Origin: Chloroflexota bacterium
Lineage (GTDB): Bacteria; Chloroflexota; UBA11872
Assembly: GCA_028873795.1 (NCBI GenBank)
Contig: JAPPNP010000025.1
Coordinates: 5,930 to 69,929, forward strand
Direction of reading: 5' to 3'
DNA length: 64,000 bases
Under the pieces are notes generated by a model. It saw only the letters and a list, made by a program, of their open reading frames with translations, made no database searches and was not told the DNA's origin. This document shows positions 25,347 through 33,227 of the stretch, piece after piece. The number at the start of each line of letters is the position of its first letter. Positions within the stretch are counted from its first letter, which is position 1. The position numbers and the translations under genes were made by a program.

Positions 25347-26162
25347 CTATGCGGACGGCTTGCGAGCGATCAGCAGAAACGCGCCCGGCAATCGCTGAAC
25401 GGCCTCCAGATCGTCACCGAACCGCCAGGTCGCCGAGCTGGGGAACTCTTCCAAGCGTTCGATGTGGAGGCCGGCCTGCGCCACGCTGGTGACGATGTCG
25501 CCGAGGGGCCAGGTCCAATCCCACTTCGTCTCGGGGGCGTCCTCGCCGCCGCTGAAATGACACCACCCGGTGGATGCTTCCGGCTGCCGCGCGAAGTAGT
25601 CCGTCACGACTTCGATCGATCCCTCGCGCACCTCGACGCAGGCGATGACGGGATGCTCCTCGCGCACGATGAGCCGTCCCGAGGGCCTGAGCAGACCGTG
25701 GATCGTCGTCGCCCAGCGGTCGAGATCGGGTAGCCAGACCAGGGCGCCGCCGCCCGTGTAGACGATGTCGAAGGACTCGGGGCCAAGCAGGTCCTCGGGG
25801 AGCGCGCAGACGTCCGCGGCCACGAATTCGGCGGGAATCCCCGCGGCTGCGGCCTTGGCGTGCGCCAGCTCGATCTGCCTGGGGCTGATGTCGACGCCGG
25901 TGACCGTGGCGCCCAGGTTGGCCCATGAGAGCGTGTCTTCACCGGAGGCGCACTGCAGGTGGCACAGACGCAGGCCCCGCACGTCCCCGGCGGCCTGACG
26001 ATCCGACTCCGCCAGCAGGCACCCGCCCTCGGCAAAGAATCTGGCCGGCGGCCAAATCTTCTGGCGCTTGTCGGCGATGGCGTCCCAGGCGATGCGATTG
26101 GCGGCGGTGTAGGAGGTTCTGGGATCGCCCGTCTGGCCCGACCCGCTTGGCACGGTGCTCAC
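25347..26162 (-). CDS. Class I SAM-dependent methyltransferase
   Basis: The 271-residue enzyme begins with a GTG at 26160-26162, shortly after the TauD-like gene. Motif I is LQCASGEDTLSWANLGATVTGVD, the variant (LQC-x-G-x-DTL) seen in a set of class I methyltransferases; later motifs are FDIVYTGGGALVWLPDL and a C-terminal TWPLGDIVTSVAQAGLHIERLEEFP. It has no membrane or signal segment. The methyl acceptor is unknown; relatives act on small molecules. The frame is open to 26381 but that region is shadow of the TauD gene. Its stop lies close to the protease-tail remnant. Confidence 0.85.
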   Translation of the reverse strand: MSTVPSGSGQTGDPRTSYTAANRIAWDAIADKRQKIWPPARFFAEGGCLLAESDRQAAGDVRGLRLCHLQCASGEDTLSWANLGATVTGVDISPRQIELAHAKAAAAGIPAEFVAADVCALPEDLLGPESFDIVYTGGGALVWLPDLDRWATTIHGLLRPSGRLIVREEHPVIACVEVREGSIEVVTDYFARQPEASTGWCHFSGGEDAPETKWDWTWPLGDIVTSVAQAGLHIERLEEFPSSATWRFGDDLEAVQRLPGAFLLIARKPSA

Positions 26163-26184
26163 AAGCGATGCACCCGGGAGCCGG

Positions 26185-27039
26185 TTAGACCGGCAGGTCG
26201 CCCCGAATCGTGGTGCGGTGCATGTGGCGGGTGTATTTCGGGTCGAAGGCCGTGGCCTGGTGCAGGGTGCAGCGGTTGTCCCAGAACACGATGTCGTGCA
26301 GCCGCCACACGTGCCGGTAGACGAACTGCGGTTGCGTCGCGTGGTCGTTGAGCTCTTGCAGCAACGCCTCGCCCTCCGCATCCTCCACGCCTTCGATTCC
26401 GGCTACGAGCGACGGGCTCACGTAAAGCGCCTTGCGTCCGGTGTCCGGATGCGTGCGCACCAGCGGGTGAATAGCCGTGGGCACCTTGGCCGCCTGCTCC
26501 GCGGTCAGCGTGGGCCGCTCCATTGCGGACTCCTGAAACCGGCGATTGATGAAGTCGGCATAGGAGTGCCGCAGGCAAAGCCCGTCGATGCGCTCCTTCG
26601 TTTCCGGCGACAGTGTGTCGTAGGCCGAATAGAGGTTGGCGTAGAGCGTGTCGCCGCCCGTCGGTGGGATCTCCAGCGCGTAGAGCAGTGAGCCGAGAGA
26701 CGGGAGCCGCATGTAGGAGAGGTCGCTGTGCCACTCGCGGCCCGCGTCTTGCAGCCCGACCGGCACTCCGTTCACACGCTTGTTGGAAAGCACCAGGACC
26801 TCCGGCTGCTCCGGCAGCAGAAACTGGTTCAACACATGGAGCTCGAGCTCGCCGAACCGGGCGCTGAAGGTCGCATGGTCCGCCGGTGAGATGTCCTGAT
26901 CGCGGATGACCACCACGTTGTGGTCCAGCAACGCCTGGTGAATGGTCTGAAACTGCTCGTCGTCGTCTGGACGGGTGAGATCGGCGCCAATGACCTCGGC
27001 GCCCAGGGCGGAGGAGACCGGCCTGACCTCTATCGCCAT
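26185..27039 (-). CDS. TauD/TfdA-family Fe(II)/2-oxoglutarate dioxygenase
   Basis: The 284-residue enzyme carries the TauD facial triad: His104 and Asp106 in WHSD, the distal His260 in WDNRCTLHQA, and the 2-oxoglutarate-binding Arg275 in MHRTTIRGD. TauD relatives hydroxylate sulfonates, aryloxyalkanoates, carnitine precursors or other small acids, releasing succinate and CO2. No sulfonate transporter lies nearby, so taurine is only one option. The ATG at 27037-27039 begins the standard N-terminus (IEVRPVSSALGAEVIGADL). The methyltransferase gene follows 22 bp downstream, so the two may be co-transcribed. Confidence 0.92.
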   Translation of the reverse strand: MAIEVRPVSSALGAEVIGADLTRPDDDEQFQTIHQALLDHNVVVIRDQDISPADHATFSARFGELELHVLNQFLLPEQPEVLVLSNKRVNGVPVGLQDAGREWHSDLSYMRLPSLGSLLYALEIPPTGGDTLYANLYSAYDTLSPETKERIDGLCLRHSYADFINRRFQESAMERPTLTAEQAAKVPTAIHPLVRTHPDTGRKALYVSPSLVAGIEGVEDAEGEALLQELNDHATQPQFVYRHVWRLHDIVFWDNRCTLHQATAFDPKYTRHMHRTTIRGDLPV

Positions 27040-27122
27040 GAATCAGTCTCGATATCCGGGGCGCCCGCAAGCCGTGCGGGACGTGGGGCGCTCATCGTAG
27101 CAGCGCGCTGCCGGTACCCGGG

Positions 27123-28418
27123 CTATGCCGAGGGCGCCGTCAGCGGGGCCAGCAGCTCGTCGGTGATATAGCGGCCCAGGCCGAAGATCTTGCGGTCGGC
27201 GTACCACAGGATGCGCTCGCCGCGGTGCTCGGTGACGCTGGCATACATCGAGAGCCACTTCATATAGAACGGGAACACCCCGATGTTCTGCGTGTCGAAG
27301 AGCAACCGGGGCTGGCTGAACCAGATCGGCTGGTGGGCGCCGGGCCGGAATTCACCCACGGCGATGAACTGCGGCCGGCGCGCATGGAAGTCGCGCGGGC
27401 CGCGACCGCCGAATCCGTGCCCGTCGTGGTTCTGCAGCATGAGCAAGAACCGTCCGTCATCCAGCGCGAAGATGGGGCACGGCGAGACGGGATTGAGCAT
27501 GGGCCGGCCATCATCGCGGTTGCGCAGCGGTTCCGTCGGGCGCCAGGTGCGGCCGTCGTCGTCGGAGACCGTGTACCAAATCTGGCCCGACGCCGTGCGG
27601 GCCACGGTGAAGAGGCGGCCGTCGGGCAGCAGCACGGCGCTCGGCTCCTCGCAATAGGAGTAGTTACGCGAAGCCTCGGGCTCGTAGGGCACCGGCACCC
27701 GGATGGCCGTTTCGTCGTCCTGCAGCCAGGTGATCTGCACGTCGCGCGGATGCGGCGACTCGTCGATGTTCTCGAACCGCATGAATTCGGCCTGGCTGTC
27801 GCGGCGGGACATGGTGAAATCGTCCTCGCGGCGCGCCGTCTTGACGTACGAGTTCGTCCAGCGGGTGAAGCCGATGAGGGGGCGGTCCCGCGCGTCGCGG
27901 ATGGGCTTCTGCCACACCACGCAATTGGCGCCGATGGAGCGGTCCGGGTGGTCGTTCGCGCTGGACCGGTAGGGAATCACGACCTCCCCGTCGATCCAGG
28001 TCCTGCCGTCGTCATCGGAGTACTTGCAGCGCAGGAAGCTGGTCTGATAGCTGTCGCCGATGGCCCGGCCGTGGTTGTAGAAGCAGTAGATGCGCCCGAG
28101 GCGGCTCATGATCGGAAACCCGAACGCGCTCACCTGGCCGGGCTTCGCCCCAGGGCCGTCAATGACGCCCACCGCCGACCACGTCCGGCCGCCGTCGGAG
28201 CTTCGCGAGTACGCCACCCGGTAGTCGGCCCCGTGCGGCTGGCTGGCCAGCGCGAAGATCGCCAGCAGATCGCCGCCCGGCGTGACGTCCACCAAAACGT
28301 GGTCCACCGCCTCGATCCAGTACGAGGGCTCCTTCGGCAGATACAGCACCAGGTCGGGGTCGGTGCGTCGCCAGTCCTCGCTGAAGCATTCGTGATCGCC
28401 TGGAGTCGCCGTTGTCAT
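27123..28418 (-). CDS. Sialidase-fold (BNR/Asp-box) protein, cytosolic
   Basis: The 431-residue protein has three Asp boxes, SSDGGRTW, SDDDGRTW and SDDDGRTW, spaced as in six-bladed sialidase-type propellers, plus arginines that could line an active site (for example IGFTRWTN, TVARTASG). No signal peptide is seen, unlike secreted sialidases. Families with this fold include sialidases, rhamnosidases and uncharacterised BNR glycosidases, so a glycoside hydrolase or carbohydrate-binding role is plausible but not proven. It lies between the TauD dioxygenase and a small methyltransferase on the same strand. Confidence 0.82.
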   Translation of the reverse strand: MTTATPGDHECFSEDWRRTDPDLVLYLPKEPSYWIEAVDHVLVDVTPGGDLLAIFALASQPHGADYRVAYSRSSDGGRTWSAVGVIDGPGAKPGQVSAFGFPIMSRLGRIYCFYNHGRAIGDSYQTSFLRCKYSDDDGRTWIDGEVVIPYRSSANDHPDRSIGANCVVWQKPIRDARDRPLIGFTRWTNSYVKTARREDDFTMSRRDSQAEFMRFENIDESPHPRDVQITWLQDDETAIRVPVPYEPEASRNYSYCEEPSAVLLPDGRLFTVARTASGQIWYTVSDDDGRTWRPTEPLRNRDDGRPMLNPVSPCPIFALDDGRFLLMLQNHDGHGFGGRGPRDFHARRPQFIAVGEFRPGAHQPIWFSQPRLLFDTQNIGVFPFYMKWLSMYASVTEHRGERILWYADRKIFGLGRYITDELLAPLTAPSA

Positions 28419-28544
28419 GGGTTCACCTATGCGGGCTTGTCGCTGTGGCAGTGGTCACAGCCTAGCGGCAGGGTGAGGCGGCTGCCCACGATCGATGACG
28501 AGCGTTGATCGGCTGAAGGGACGCTGGCGCCGACAGACCAATAC

Positions 28545-29126
28545 TTACGCGCGCTTGCGCGCTTTCACGAAGACACTCTTGGCCAGCGAACCGTGCATCT
28601 CCACATCGAGCACCTCAGCGCGGTCGATGTCGAGTCCGGCCAGCGCCGCCGCGACTTCATCGACGGACGCCAGCGCGTCCGCCTCCATGAAGTTCCACGC
28701 CGTAGCCATGGAGCGCTCCCACTCCGCCACGATCAGCGTGCCGCCGGTTGCCAGCGCCTTCGTCGCGGTGGCCAGGACGGCGCGACGATTCGGGCCCTTG
28801 GGTGGGAGAGCGTAGGCGCTGACCACCAGGTCGAACAATCGAGGCGGCCGCCACTGCGCGGCGTCGGCGACGACAAACGTTGCTTTGAGGCCGTGGTCGC
28901 GTGCGGCGGTGCGGGCCAGATCGATGGCTGCCTCGGCGAAGTCCACGCCGGTGACGTGCCAGCCATGCTCGGCCAGCCCAAGCGCCAGTGTTCCAGGCCC
29001 GCAGCCGAGGTCGAGCGCGTGGCCTGGGGTTAATGCAGCGCCGATGGCCAGAAAGAGCGCCTCCGTGCCTGTCCCTGGATCGGGGTCTGCGCCGGTGTAG
29101 AGTCGATTCCACGACTCACGGTCCAT
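28545..29126 (-). CDS. Small class I SAM-dependent methyltransferase
   Basis: The 193-residue protein is a TehB/UbiE-like class I methyltransferase: motif I ALDLGCGPGTLALGLAEHGWHVTGVDFA at about 37-64, an acidic motif II VVADAAQW, and FDLVVSAYALPP after strand 4. The ATG at 29124-29126 gives the typical MDRESWNRLYTG start. It is monodomain, without transmembrane segments. The acceptor could be a metalloid, thiol or small metabolite; nothing in the sequence decides. It sits in a set of minus-strand genes with three Fe(II) dioxygenases. Confidence 0.88.
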   Translation of the reverse strand: MDRESWNRLYTGADPDPGTGTEALFLAIGAALTPGHALDLGCGPGTLALGLAEHGWHVTGVDFAEAAIDLARTAARDHGLKATFVVADAAQWRPPRLFDLVVSAYALPPKGPNRRAVLATATKALATGGTLIVAEWERSMATAWNFMEADALASVDEVAAALAGLDIDRAEVLDVEMHGSLAKSVFVKARKRA

Positions 29127-29193
29127 GGACGACCTCCGGACCCAACGGGTCGTTGCCCCGGTGAATCATCCGTTCACGGTGCCGTGCCGCCGG

Positions 29194-30042
29194 CTAACTT
29201 CGAGACGGCTCGCTCATCTCTTCGCGGGCCTGGCGGACGAGCTCGGGCAAGTGGTCGTCGTTGGCCAGCCGTTGCTCCAAATGCCGCATCCGGCCCGGAC
29301 CTGCCGTTCGGATCATCGCGTCGCCGTAGGCCCGCTCGGCCCAGAACCTGACCATCGTCGCAACGTCCTCCCGCAGCGCCTCCAAATCGTCGTCGTGGAA
29401 GCGCTGGGACATATTGATGGTGAACATGCGCCGGCGGGTTCCGCCGCCGAACGACGCGTGCTTCAGGTCGTGAATGAACAGCACCATGTCGCCCGGTTGC
29501 GATTCCAGCGCCACCGCAGGCACGTCGCGGCCGTCGATGCCCAGGTGCTCCTCGAGCGACGCCGACCGGCTGCTGGGCATGATCTCCTGCAGCCCCTCGG
29601 CATAGCCGTCACCGCGAATGTGGCTCCCCGGAATCACCCGCAGGCACCCCGAGTCGCGCGTGACGGGGTCCAGGTAGAACGCGATCTTGATGGAGCGGTA
29701 TTTCATGCGGGCGAACCCGTCGGAGTGCCAGCGCGTGTCGCCCACGTAGAAGTTGCCGTCGCTCCCGGTGTAGTTGTAGTCGTCGCCAAGCAACGCGCTG
29801 ACGACCCCGTCGATTCGCGGGTCGTCGAGCAGCGCGCTCAGATACTCGTTCTGGTCGATGAACGGCACCAGGGCCGACCGACGCTCATGATCGTGCGCCT
29901 GGCGGTTGTGGCCGCCGCCATGAGCCGCCCACACCCGTTCGAATTCCTCGGTGATCCGTTCGGCTTCGTCGGCGAAGGCTCCCGGAAATGTCAGGTAGCC
30001 AAAGGTCTCGAAGAACGCCAGTTGCTGATCGGAAAGCGTCAT
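29194..30042 (-). CDS. Phytanoyl-CoA dioxygenase (PhyH) family protein 1
   Basis: The 282-residue enzyme has the Fe(II) triad of the PhyH family: His106 and Asp108 in RWHSDGF, distal His195 in DLKHASFGGG, with an Arg cluster (203-205) for 2-oxoglutarate. The family oxidises phytanoyl-CoA, ectoine, alkyl-sulfur compounds and secondary metabolites. The typical start LAFFETFGYLTFPGAF and the GCLRVIPGSH segment confirm the call. It has no export signal. The substrate is unknown; two further dioxygenases (26185-27039, 31252-32016) share the cluster. Confidence 0.92.
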   Translation of the reverse strand: MTLSDQQLAFFETFGYLTFPGAFADEAERITEEFERVWAAHGGGHNRQAHDHERRSALVPFIDQNEYLSALLDDPRIDGVVSALLGDDYNYTGSDGNFYVGDTRWHSDGFARMKYRSIKIAFYLDPVTRDSGCLRVIPGSHIRGDGYAEGLQEIMPSSRSASLEEHLGIDGRDVPAVALESQPGDMVLFIHDLKHASFGGGTRRRMFTINMSQRFHDDDLEALREDVATMVRFWAERAYGDAMIRTAGPGRMRHLEQRLANDDHLPELVRQAREEMSEPSRS

Positions 30043-30114
30043 GATGCCGACCCTTCATCCAGTCGACCGCACGGCGTCAAGTCTAGCGACGAATCGGTCA
30101 TGGGGACGGCGAGA

Positions 30115-30654
30115 TCAAGCTGTCGTCGACTCGTCGCGTGCTCGCCGTGCCTTCGCCAGCACTCCCATCACGAACGCTTCCTTCCCGGCCGTGTATGCGC
30201 CCCGGCTGTTGGGAAACCTCTGCGCCAGGTCGAGCTTCAGCCGCTGGTACTCCGCGGCCGCGTCTGGATGGCTGCGCACGTAGTCGCGGAAGAGCAGCAT
30301 CGCGTCCCAGGCAGAGTGGGCCACTTCCAGCATGTGCAGTTGGTGCGTGCGGCGCCCCTCCGGATTGAGCCGGCGAAACAAGTGCCGGCGCGGCATGCCG
30401 CGTTCGCCGCGGAACTCCCACCAGATGTTGGCCAATGGCCCGAAGGTGACTCTGGCTTCGTCCCAATCCTGGACGCCTACCAAAATGTCGACGGTTGGTT
30501 TCCCGGCCATACCCGGAATGGATGTGCTCCCCGCATGCTCGATGCGCAGGATGTGTTGGCCAACGCAGGCGTCGATCTCGGCGCGTTCGCGCTCGTACAT
30601 GGCCGGCCATTTCGGGTTGTAGGGGACGACGACGAGGCGCGTCTCCGCCGGCAC
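30115..30654 (-). CDS. GrpB/UPF0157-family protein 1
   Basis: The 179-residue protein has the conserved nucleotidyltransferase-like core of the GrpB family: VVVPYNPKWPAMYERERAEI, then RIEHAGSTSIPGMAGKPTVDILVGV with the GS and xxD pattern. The family has unknown biochemical function; some members are fused to coenzyme A kinase. GTG 30652-30654 (VPAETR) is chosen because it aligns with the start of the upstream paralogue; a TTG at 30675 two bases after that gene's stop is also possible. The two copies stand in tandem and are close in sequence. Confidence 0.85.
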   Translation of the reverse strand: MPAETRLVVVPYNPKWPAMYERERAEIDACVGQHILRIEHAGSTSIPGMAGKPTVDILVGVQDWDEARVTFGPLANIWWEFRGERGMPRRHLFRRLNPEGRRTHQLHMLEVAHSAWDAMLLFRDYVRSHPDAAAEYQRLKLDLAQRFPNSRGAYTAGKEAFVMGVLAKARRARDESTTA

Positions 30655-30676
30655 GCGGACGACCGGGCGCTTCAAT

Positions 30677-31210
30677 TCAGCCGTCCGTGGTGGGGACGTT
30701 GCGGCGCGCCCGCTCGAGGATTCTCTGGATGAGCGGAGCCTTCGCCTCCTGGTAGGCGGGCCCGTCGAGATCTTTGCGCGCGAGGTCATATTTCAGACGT
30801 TCGTACTCGGCCACGGCATCCGGATGGCCGCGGAGGTAGTTGCGAAACGCCAGCATGGCGTTCCATTCCGGGTGTGTCGTCTCAAGCATGTGCAGGTGGT
30901 GCGTGCGACGACCCCTCACGGTGCCCCGTCGAAAGTAGTGTCGGCGCGGGATGCCGTGCTCGCCGACGTATTTCCACCCGACGTCGGCTAGCGGGGCAAT
31001 CGTGATCCTGGCTTCGTCCCAGTCACACACGCCCACCAGGATGTCGATCGTCGGTTTCGCGGCCAGTCCCGGTACGGACGTGCTCCCCACGTGATCGATG
31101 CGCAGGATGTGCGGACCGATGCCCGCGACAATCTCCGCGCGCGCCTTCTCGTACGCGGCTGGCCATTCCGGGTCGTACGGCTTGACGAGTACTCGTTCAC
31201 GAATCGGCAT
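30677..31210 (-). CDS. GrpB/UPF0157-family protein 2
   Basis: The 177-residue paralogue keeps the same core: VLVKPYDPEWPAAYEKARAEI, RIDHVGSTSVPGLAAKPTIDILVGV, the central GIPRRHYFRR and RRTHHLHMLE stretches, and a C-terminal helical region. It starts with ATG at 31208-31210 and is followed directly by the second copy at 30115-30654. The fold belongs to the nucleotidyltransferase superfamily, but no substrate is known. Tandem duplication of GrpB genes is unusual enough to note. Confidence 0.88.
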   Translation of the reverse strand: MPIRERVLVKPYDPEWPAAYEKARAEIVAGIGPHILRIDHVGSTSVPGLAAKPTIDILVGVCDWDEARITIAPLADVGWKYVGEHGIPRRHYFRRGTVRGRRTHHLHMLETTHPEWNAMLAFRNYLRGHPDAVAEYERLKYDLARKDLDGPAYQEAKAPLIQRILERARRNVPTTDG

Positions 31211-31251
31211 CTACTTCGACCCAACCCCGCTTGCACGCGGGGCGTTCCGGC

Positions 31252-32016
31252 TCAATCATCCGTCCTCGGCACGCGCCGCAGGAGATTCTGCTCGGCCGGC
31301 GGCAGAGTTCGGTAGAACGACTCCAGCAGCATCGGCGTCTCCTCGTTGGCTTCCAGCCGCAACTCGCCTTCGAGGTGGTACCAGTCGCGGTTGTAGACGA
31401 TCACCGCAAACGGACGCGGCTCGTCGGTGCGATTCGCGGTGCCGCGGTGCAGCGTGCGGGCATCGCTGATAAGCACGTCGCCCGCGCGCAGCAGCAGCGG
31501 CGCGAGCTCGATCTCGCCCGCGGCCAGCTTTGCCTGTGCCTCGTCCCTGGTGAGGTGCTGCGTCCGTTCCGACGTGCTGTAGGGCCCGTTCTCGAGGGTC
31601 ATGTCCACGCTCGTGAAGCGCACCGAGAGCGTCGGCGGCGGATAGCGCAGGTCGGGCTGCTCCGGGAAGAGCGGCCGGATGTCCGAGTGGACCTGCTGGT
31701 CCTCCGATCCCGCCACCGGCGTATCGGTGCCGTAGTAGGCGATGAACATGTTCTCGCCGAGGATGCGCCCCACGATCTTGTTGACGACGGCATCTCCGAA
31801 GAACGCGGACTGATAGAAGGGCGGGGCGAAGGGCAGGCCGATGGCCCAGCGATTCGCCCGCCGATTGCCCTCCGGGATCCGGGCCGCGACCGTCGCCAGC
31901 AGCGGCAGAAACCCCTCGTGGAAGGCGTCGATCGCCGGCTTGGGAAAATGATTCGGCAAGACGCAGTGCCCGACGTCCAGGATGTCGGCGACGCATTGGT
32001 CGACGTCGATGCTCAC
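31252..32016 (-). CDS. Phytanoyl-CoA dioxygenase (PhyH) family protein 2
   Basis: The 254-residue protein has the Fe(II) ligands His110 and Asp112 in QQVHSDIRPL and His190 in TLHRGTANRTDEPR, with Arg201 placed to bind 2-oxoglutarate. It is distant from the PhyH protein at 29194-30042 and begins at ATG 32014-32016 (MSIDVDQCVADI). Relatives hydroxylate small molecules; no substrate can be assigned. It is the first gene in the minus-strand run that ends near 25347 and is divergent from the cyclophilin at 32172. Confidence 0.88.
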   Translation of the reverse strand: MSIDVDQCVADILDVGHCVLPNHFPKPAIDAFHEGFLPLLATVAARIPEGNRRANRWAIGLPFAPPFYQSAFFGDAVVNKIVGRILGENMFIAYYGTDTPVAGSEDQQVHSDIRPLFPEQPDLRYPPPTLSVRFTSVDMTLENGPYSTSERTQHLTRDEAQAKLAAGEIELAPLLLRAGDVLISDARTLHRGTANRTDEPRPFAVIVYNRDWYHLEGELRLEANEETPMLLESFYRTLPPAEQNLLRRVPRTDD

Positions 32017-32171
32017 CAGATCTCCTCACGCCCGGCGGCGCGCCCCGGCACGGCTCCAAAACCGTAGCGCACCGCGTGAAGCGTCGGGTCCGAGGCGCGC
32101 CGTATGGCGACCCTGCGGCAGACGCGGCAGAATGGAAGGCGGGCCGACGGTTGGATTCGGAGCTTGGGGCC

Positions 32172-32831
32172 ATGTGGCGAGCAATCGTGATTGCGTTGGT
32201 CGTGGCGATCGCGGCAGTTGCGGTCGCCGCGTGTGGCGAGGCGGAGCCGGAGGGCCCGCCGACGTTCGCGGCCGAGCCGGAGATGACGGTTGAGGAGCTC
32301 CGACCCTATAGCGTGGTCCTCACCACCAGTCTCGGACGGATGACCTTCAACCTGGTGCCGCAAGAGGCGCCGCGGGCGGTGAACAGCTTCCTGTTCCTGG
32401 CCCAGGAGGGCTACTACGACGGCATAACCGTGCATCGCGTGGTGCCGGGCGTGCTCATTGAAACCGGCGACGCTACCGGCACGGGCACCGGCAACGCGGG
32501 CTATACCTTCGAGATCGAGCCGCCGCAGCAGCCCTATCGGCGCGGTGATTTGGTCATGGCAAATTCCGGCGCGCCGAACTCAAACGGGTCACGCTTCTAC
32601 ATCATTCTCAACGACCTCACGGACGCTGAGTTGCCACCGAACTACACGATTTTCGGACGCGTCAAGGAGAACCACGCGCCGTCGTTGGCGACGCTGGACA
32701 AGATCGGCGGCGTGGCGCTGGGTCCGGGACCGGACGGTGAGACGTCGGCGCCGGTGGACGAAGTCACAATCCAGACCACCAAGATCAACTTCGGCTGCCT
32801 TCCCAGCATGACCATCTACAGCGGCTGCTAG
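32172..32831 (+). CDS. Divergent lipoprotein cyclophilin-like protein (copy C)
   Basis: This 219-residue protein is the third member of the lipoprotein cyclophilin family in the window. Its signal ends with lipobox VAAC (Cys21) and the mature part again begins GEAEPEGP. The domain is alignable throughout with the two tandem copies at 458-1983, but key active-site stretches differ: MVQGGD is LIETGD and SQFFI is SRFYI, so two residues that line the proline-binding site in cyclophilins are replaced. Isomerase activity may be weak or lost while folding or binding is kept. ATG 32172 is chosen by alignment with the other signals; the open frame extends upstream to 32076. Confidence 0.9.
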   Translation: MWRAIVIALVVAIAAVAVAACGEAEPEGPPTFAAEPEMTVEELRPYSVVLTTSLGRMTFNLVPQEAPRAVNSFLFLAQEGYYDGITVHRVVPGVLIETGDATGTGTGNAGYTFEIEPPQQPYRRGDLVMANSGAPNSNGSRFYIILNDLTDAELPPNYTIFGRVKENHAPSLATLDKIGGVALGPGPDGETSAPVDEVTIQTTKINFGCLPSMTIYSGC

Positions 32832-32870
32832 CAGCGCGGGACAGGGTCGGCTCGCCGGCCGCCGTCGATC

Positions 32871-32898
32871 CGTCGTTCCGGCGGAAGCCGGAATCCAG
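32871..32898. repeat. Dispersed palindromic repeat (TTCCGGCGGA type), copy 1
   Basis: The sequence CGTCGTTCCGGCGGAAGCC and its continuation GGAATCCAG is a short imperfect palindrome that recurs at 50658-50686 (opposite orientation) and 58546-58573. It lies between the cyclophilin copy C and the tRNA genes. Such REP-like elements are noncoding and intergenic. Confidence 0.75.
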
Positions 32899-32980
32899 TC
32901 CGGCCGAACCTGGAAGCCGGCGGCCGATTCCCCGGACTCGCCGGGCCGCGACCGTGGCCCAACGGGAAACGCAACCTTCC

Positions 32981-33056
32981 TGGTGGCGAGAGCCAGAATC
33001 GAACTGGCGACACATGGATTTTCAGTCCACTGCTCTACCGACTGAGCTATCTCGCC
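32981..33056 (-). tRNA. tRNA-Phe (GAA)
   Basis: The minus strand folds into a cloverleaf: acceptor GGCGAGA pairs with TCTCGCC, D-arm GCTCAGTCGGTAGAGC, anticodon stem-loop GTGGACTGAAAATCCAT with anticodon GAA, and T-arm with GTTCGATTC. The 3' CCA is encoded. It is downstream of tRNA-Val on the same strand, 37 bp apart. Confidence 0.96.
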
Positions 33057-33093
33057 GTTCGCGCGCTCCACGGCCGAACACGCGCGCCGCCGG

Positions 33094-33166
33094 TGGGCGA
33101 TGCAGGACTCGAACCTGCGACTTCTACGGTGTAAACGTAGCGCTCTCCCAACTGAGCTAATCGCCC
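33094..33166 (-). tRNA. tRNA-Val (TAC)
   Basis: Acceptor GGGCGAT pairs with ATCGCCC, the D-arm is GCTCAGTTGGGAGAGC, the anticodon stem-loop CTACGTTTACACCGTAG gives anticodon TAC, and the T-arm is GCAGGTTCGAGTCCTGC. The genome continues ACCG after the acceptor, so CCA must be added post-transcriptionally, unlike the neighbouring tRNA-Phe. Confidence 0.95.
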
Positions 33167-33227
33167 ATCGCCGCCGGGCCGAGCCCGGCGGCATCCTACC
33201 TTACGGCTCGGACGCTTCCGTCAGCGG

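Noticed and set aside
32589-33194. 201-codon minus-strand frame running through the tRNA genes
   Set aside because: It crosses both tRNAs and the cyclophilin gene and has no motif.
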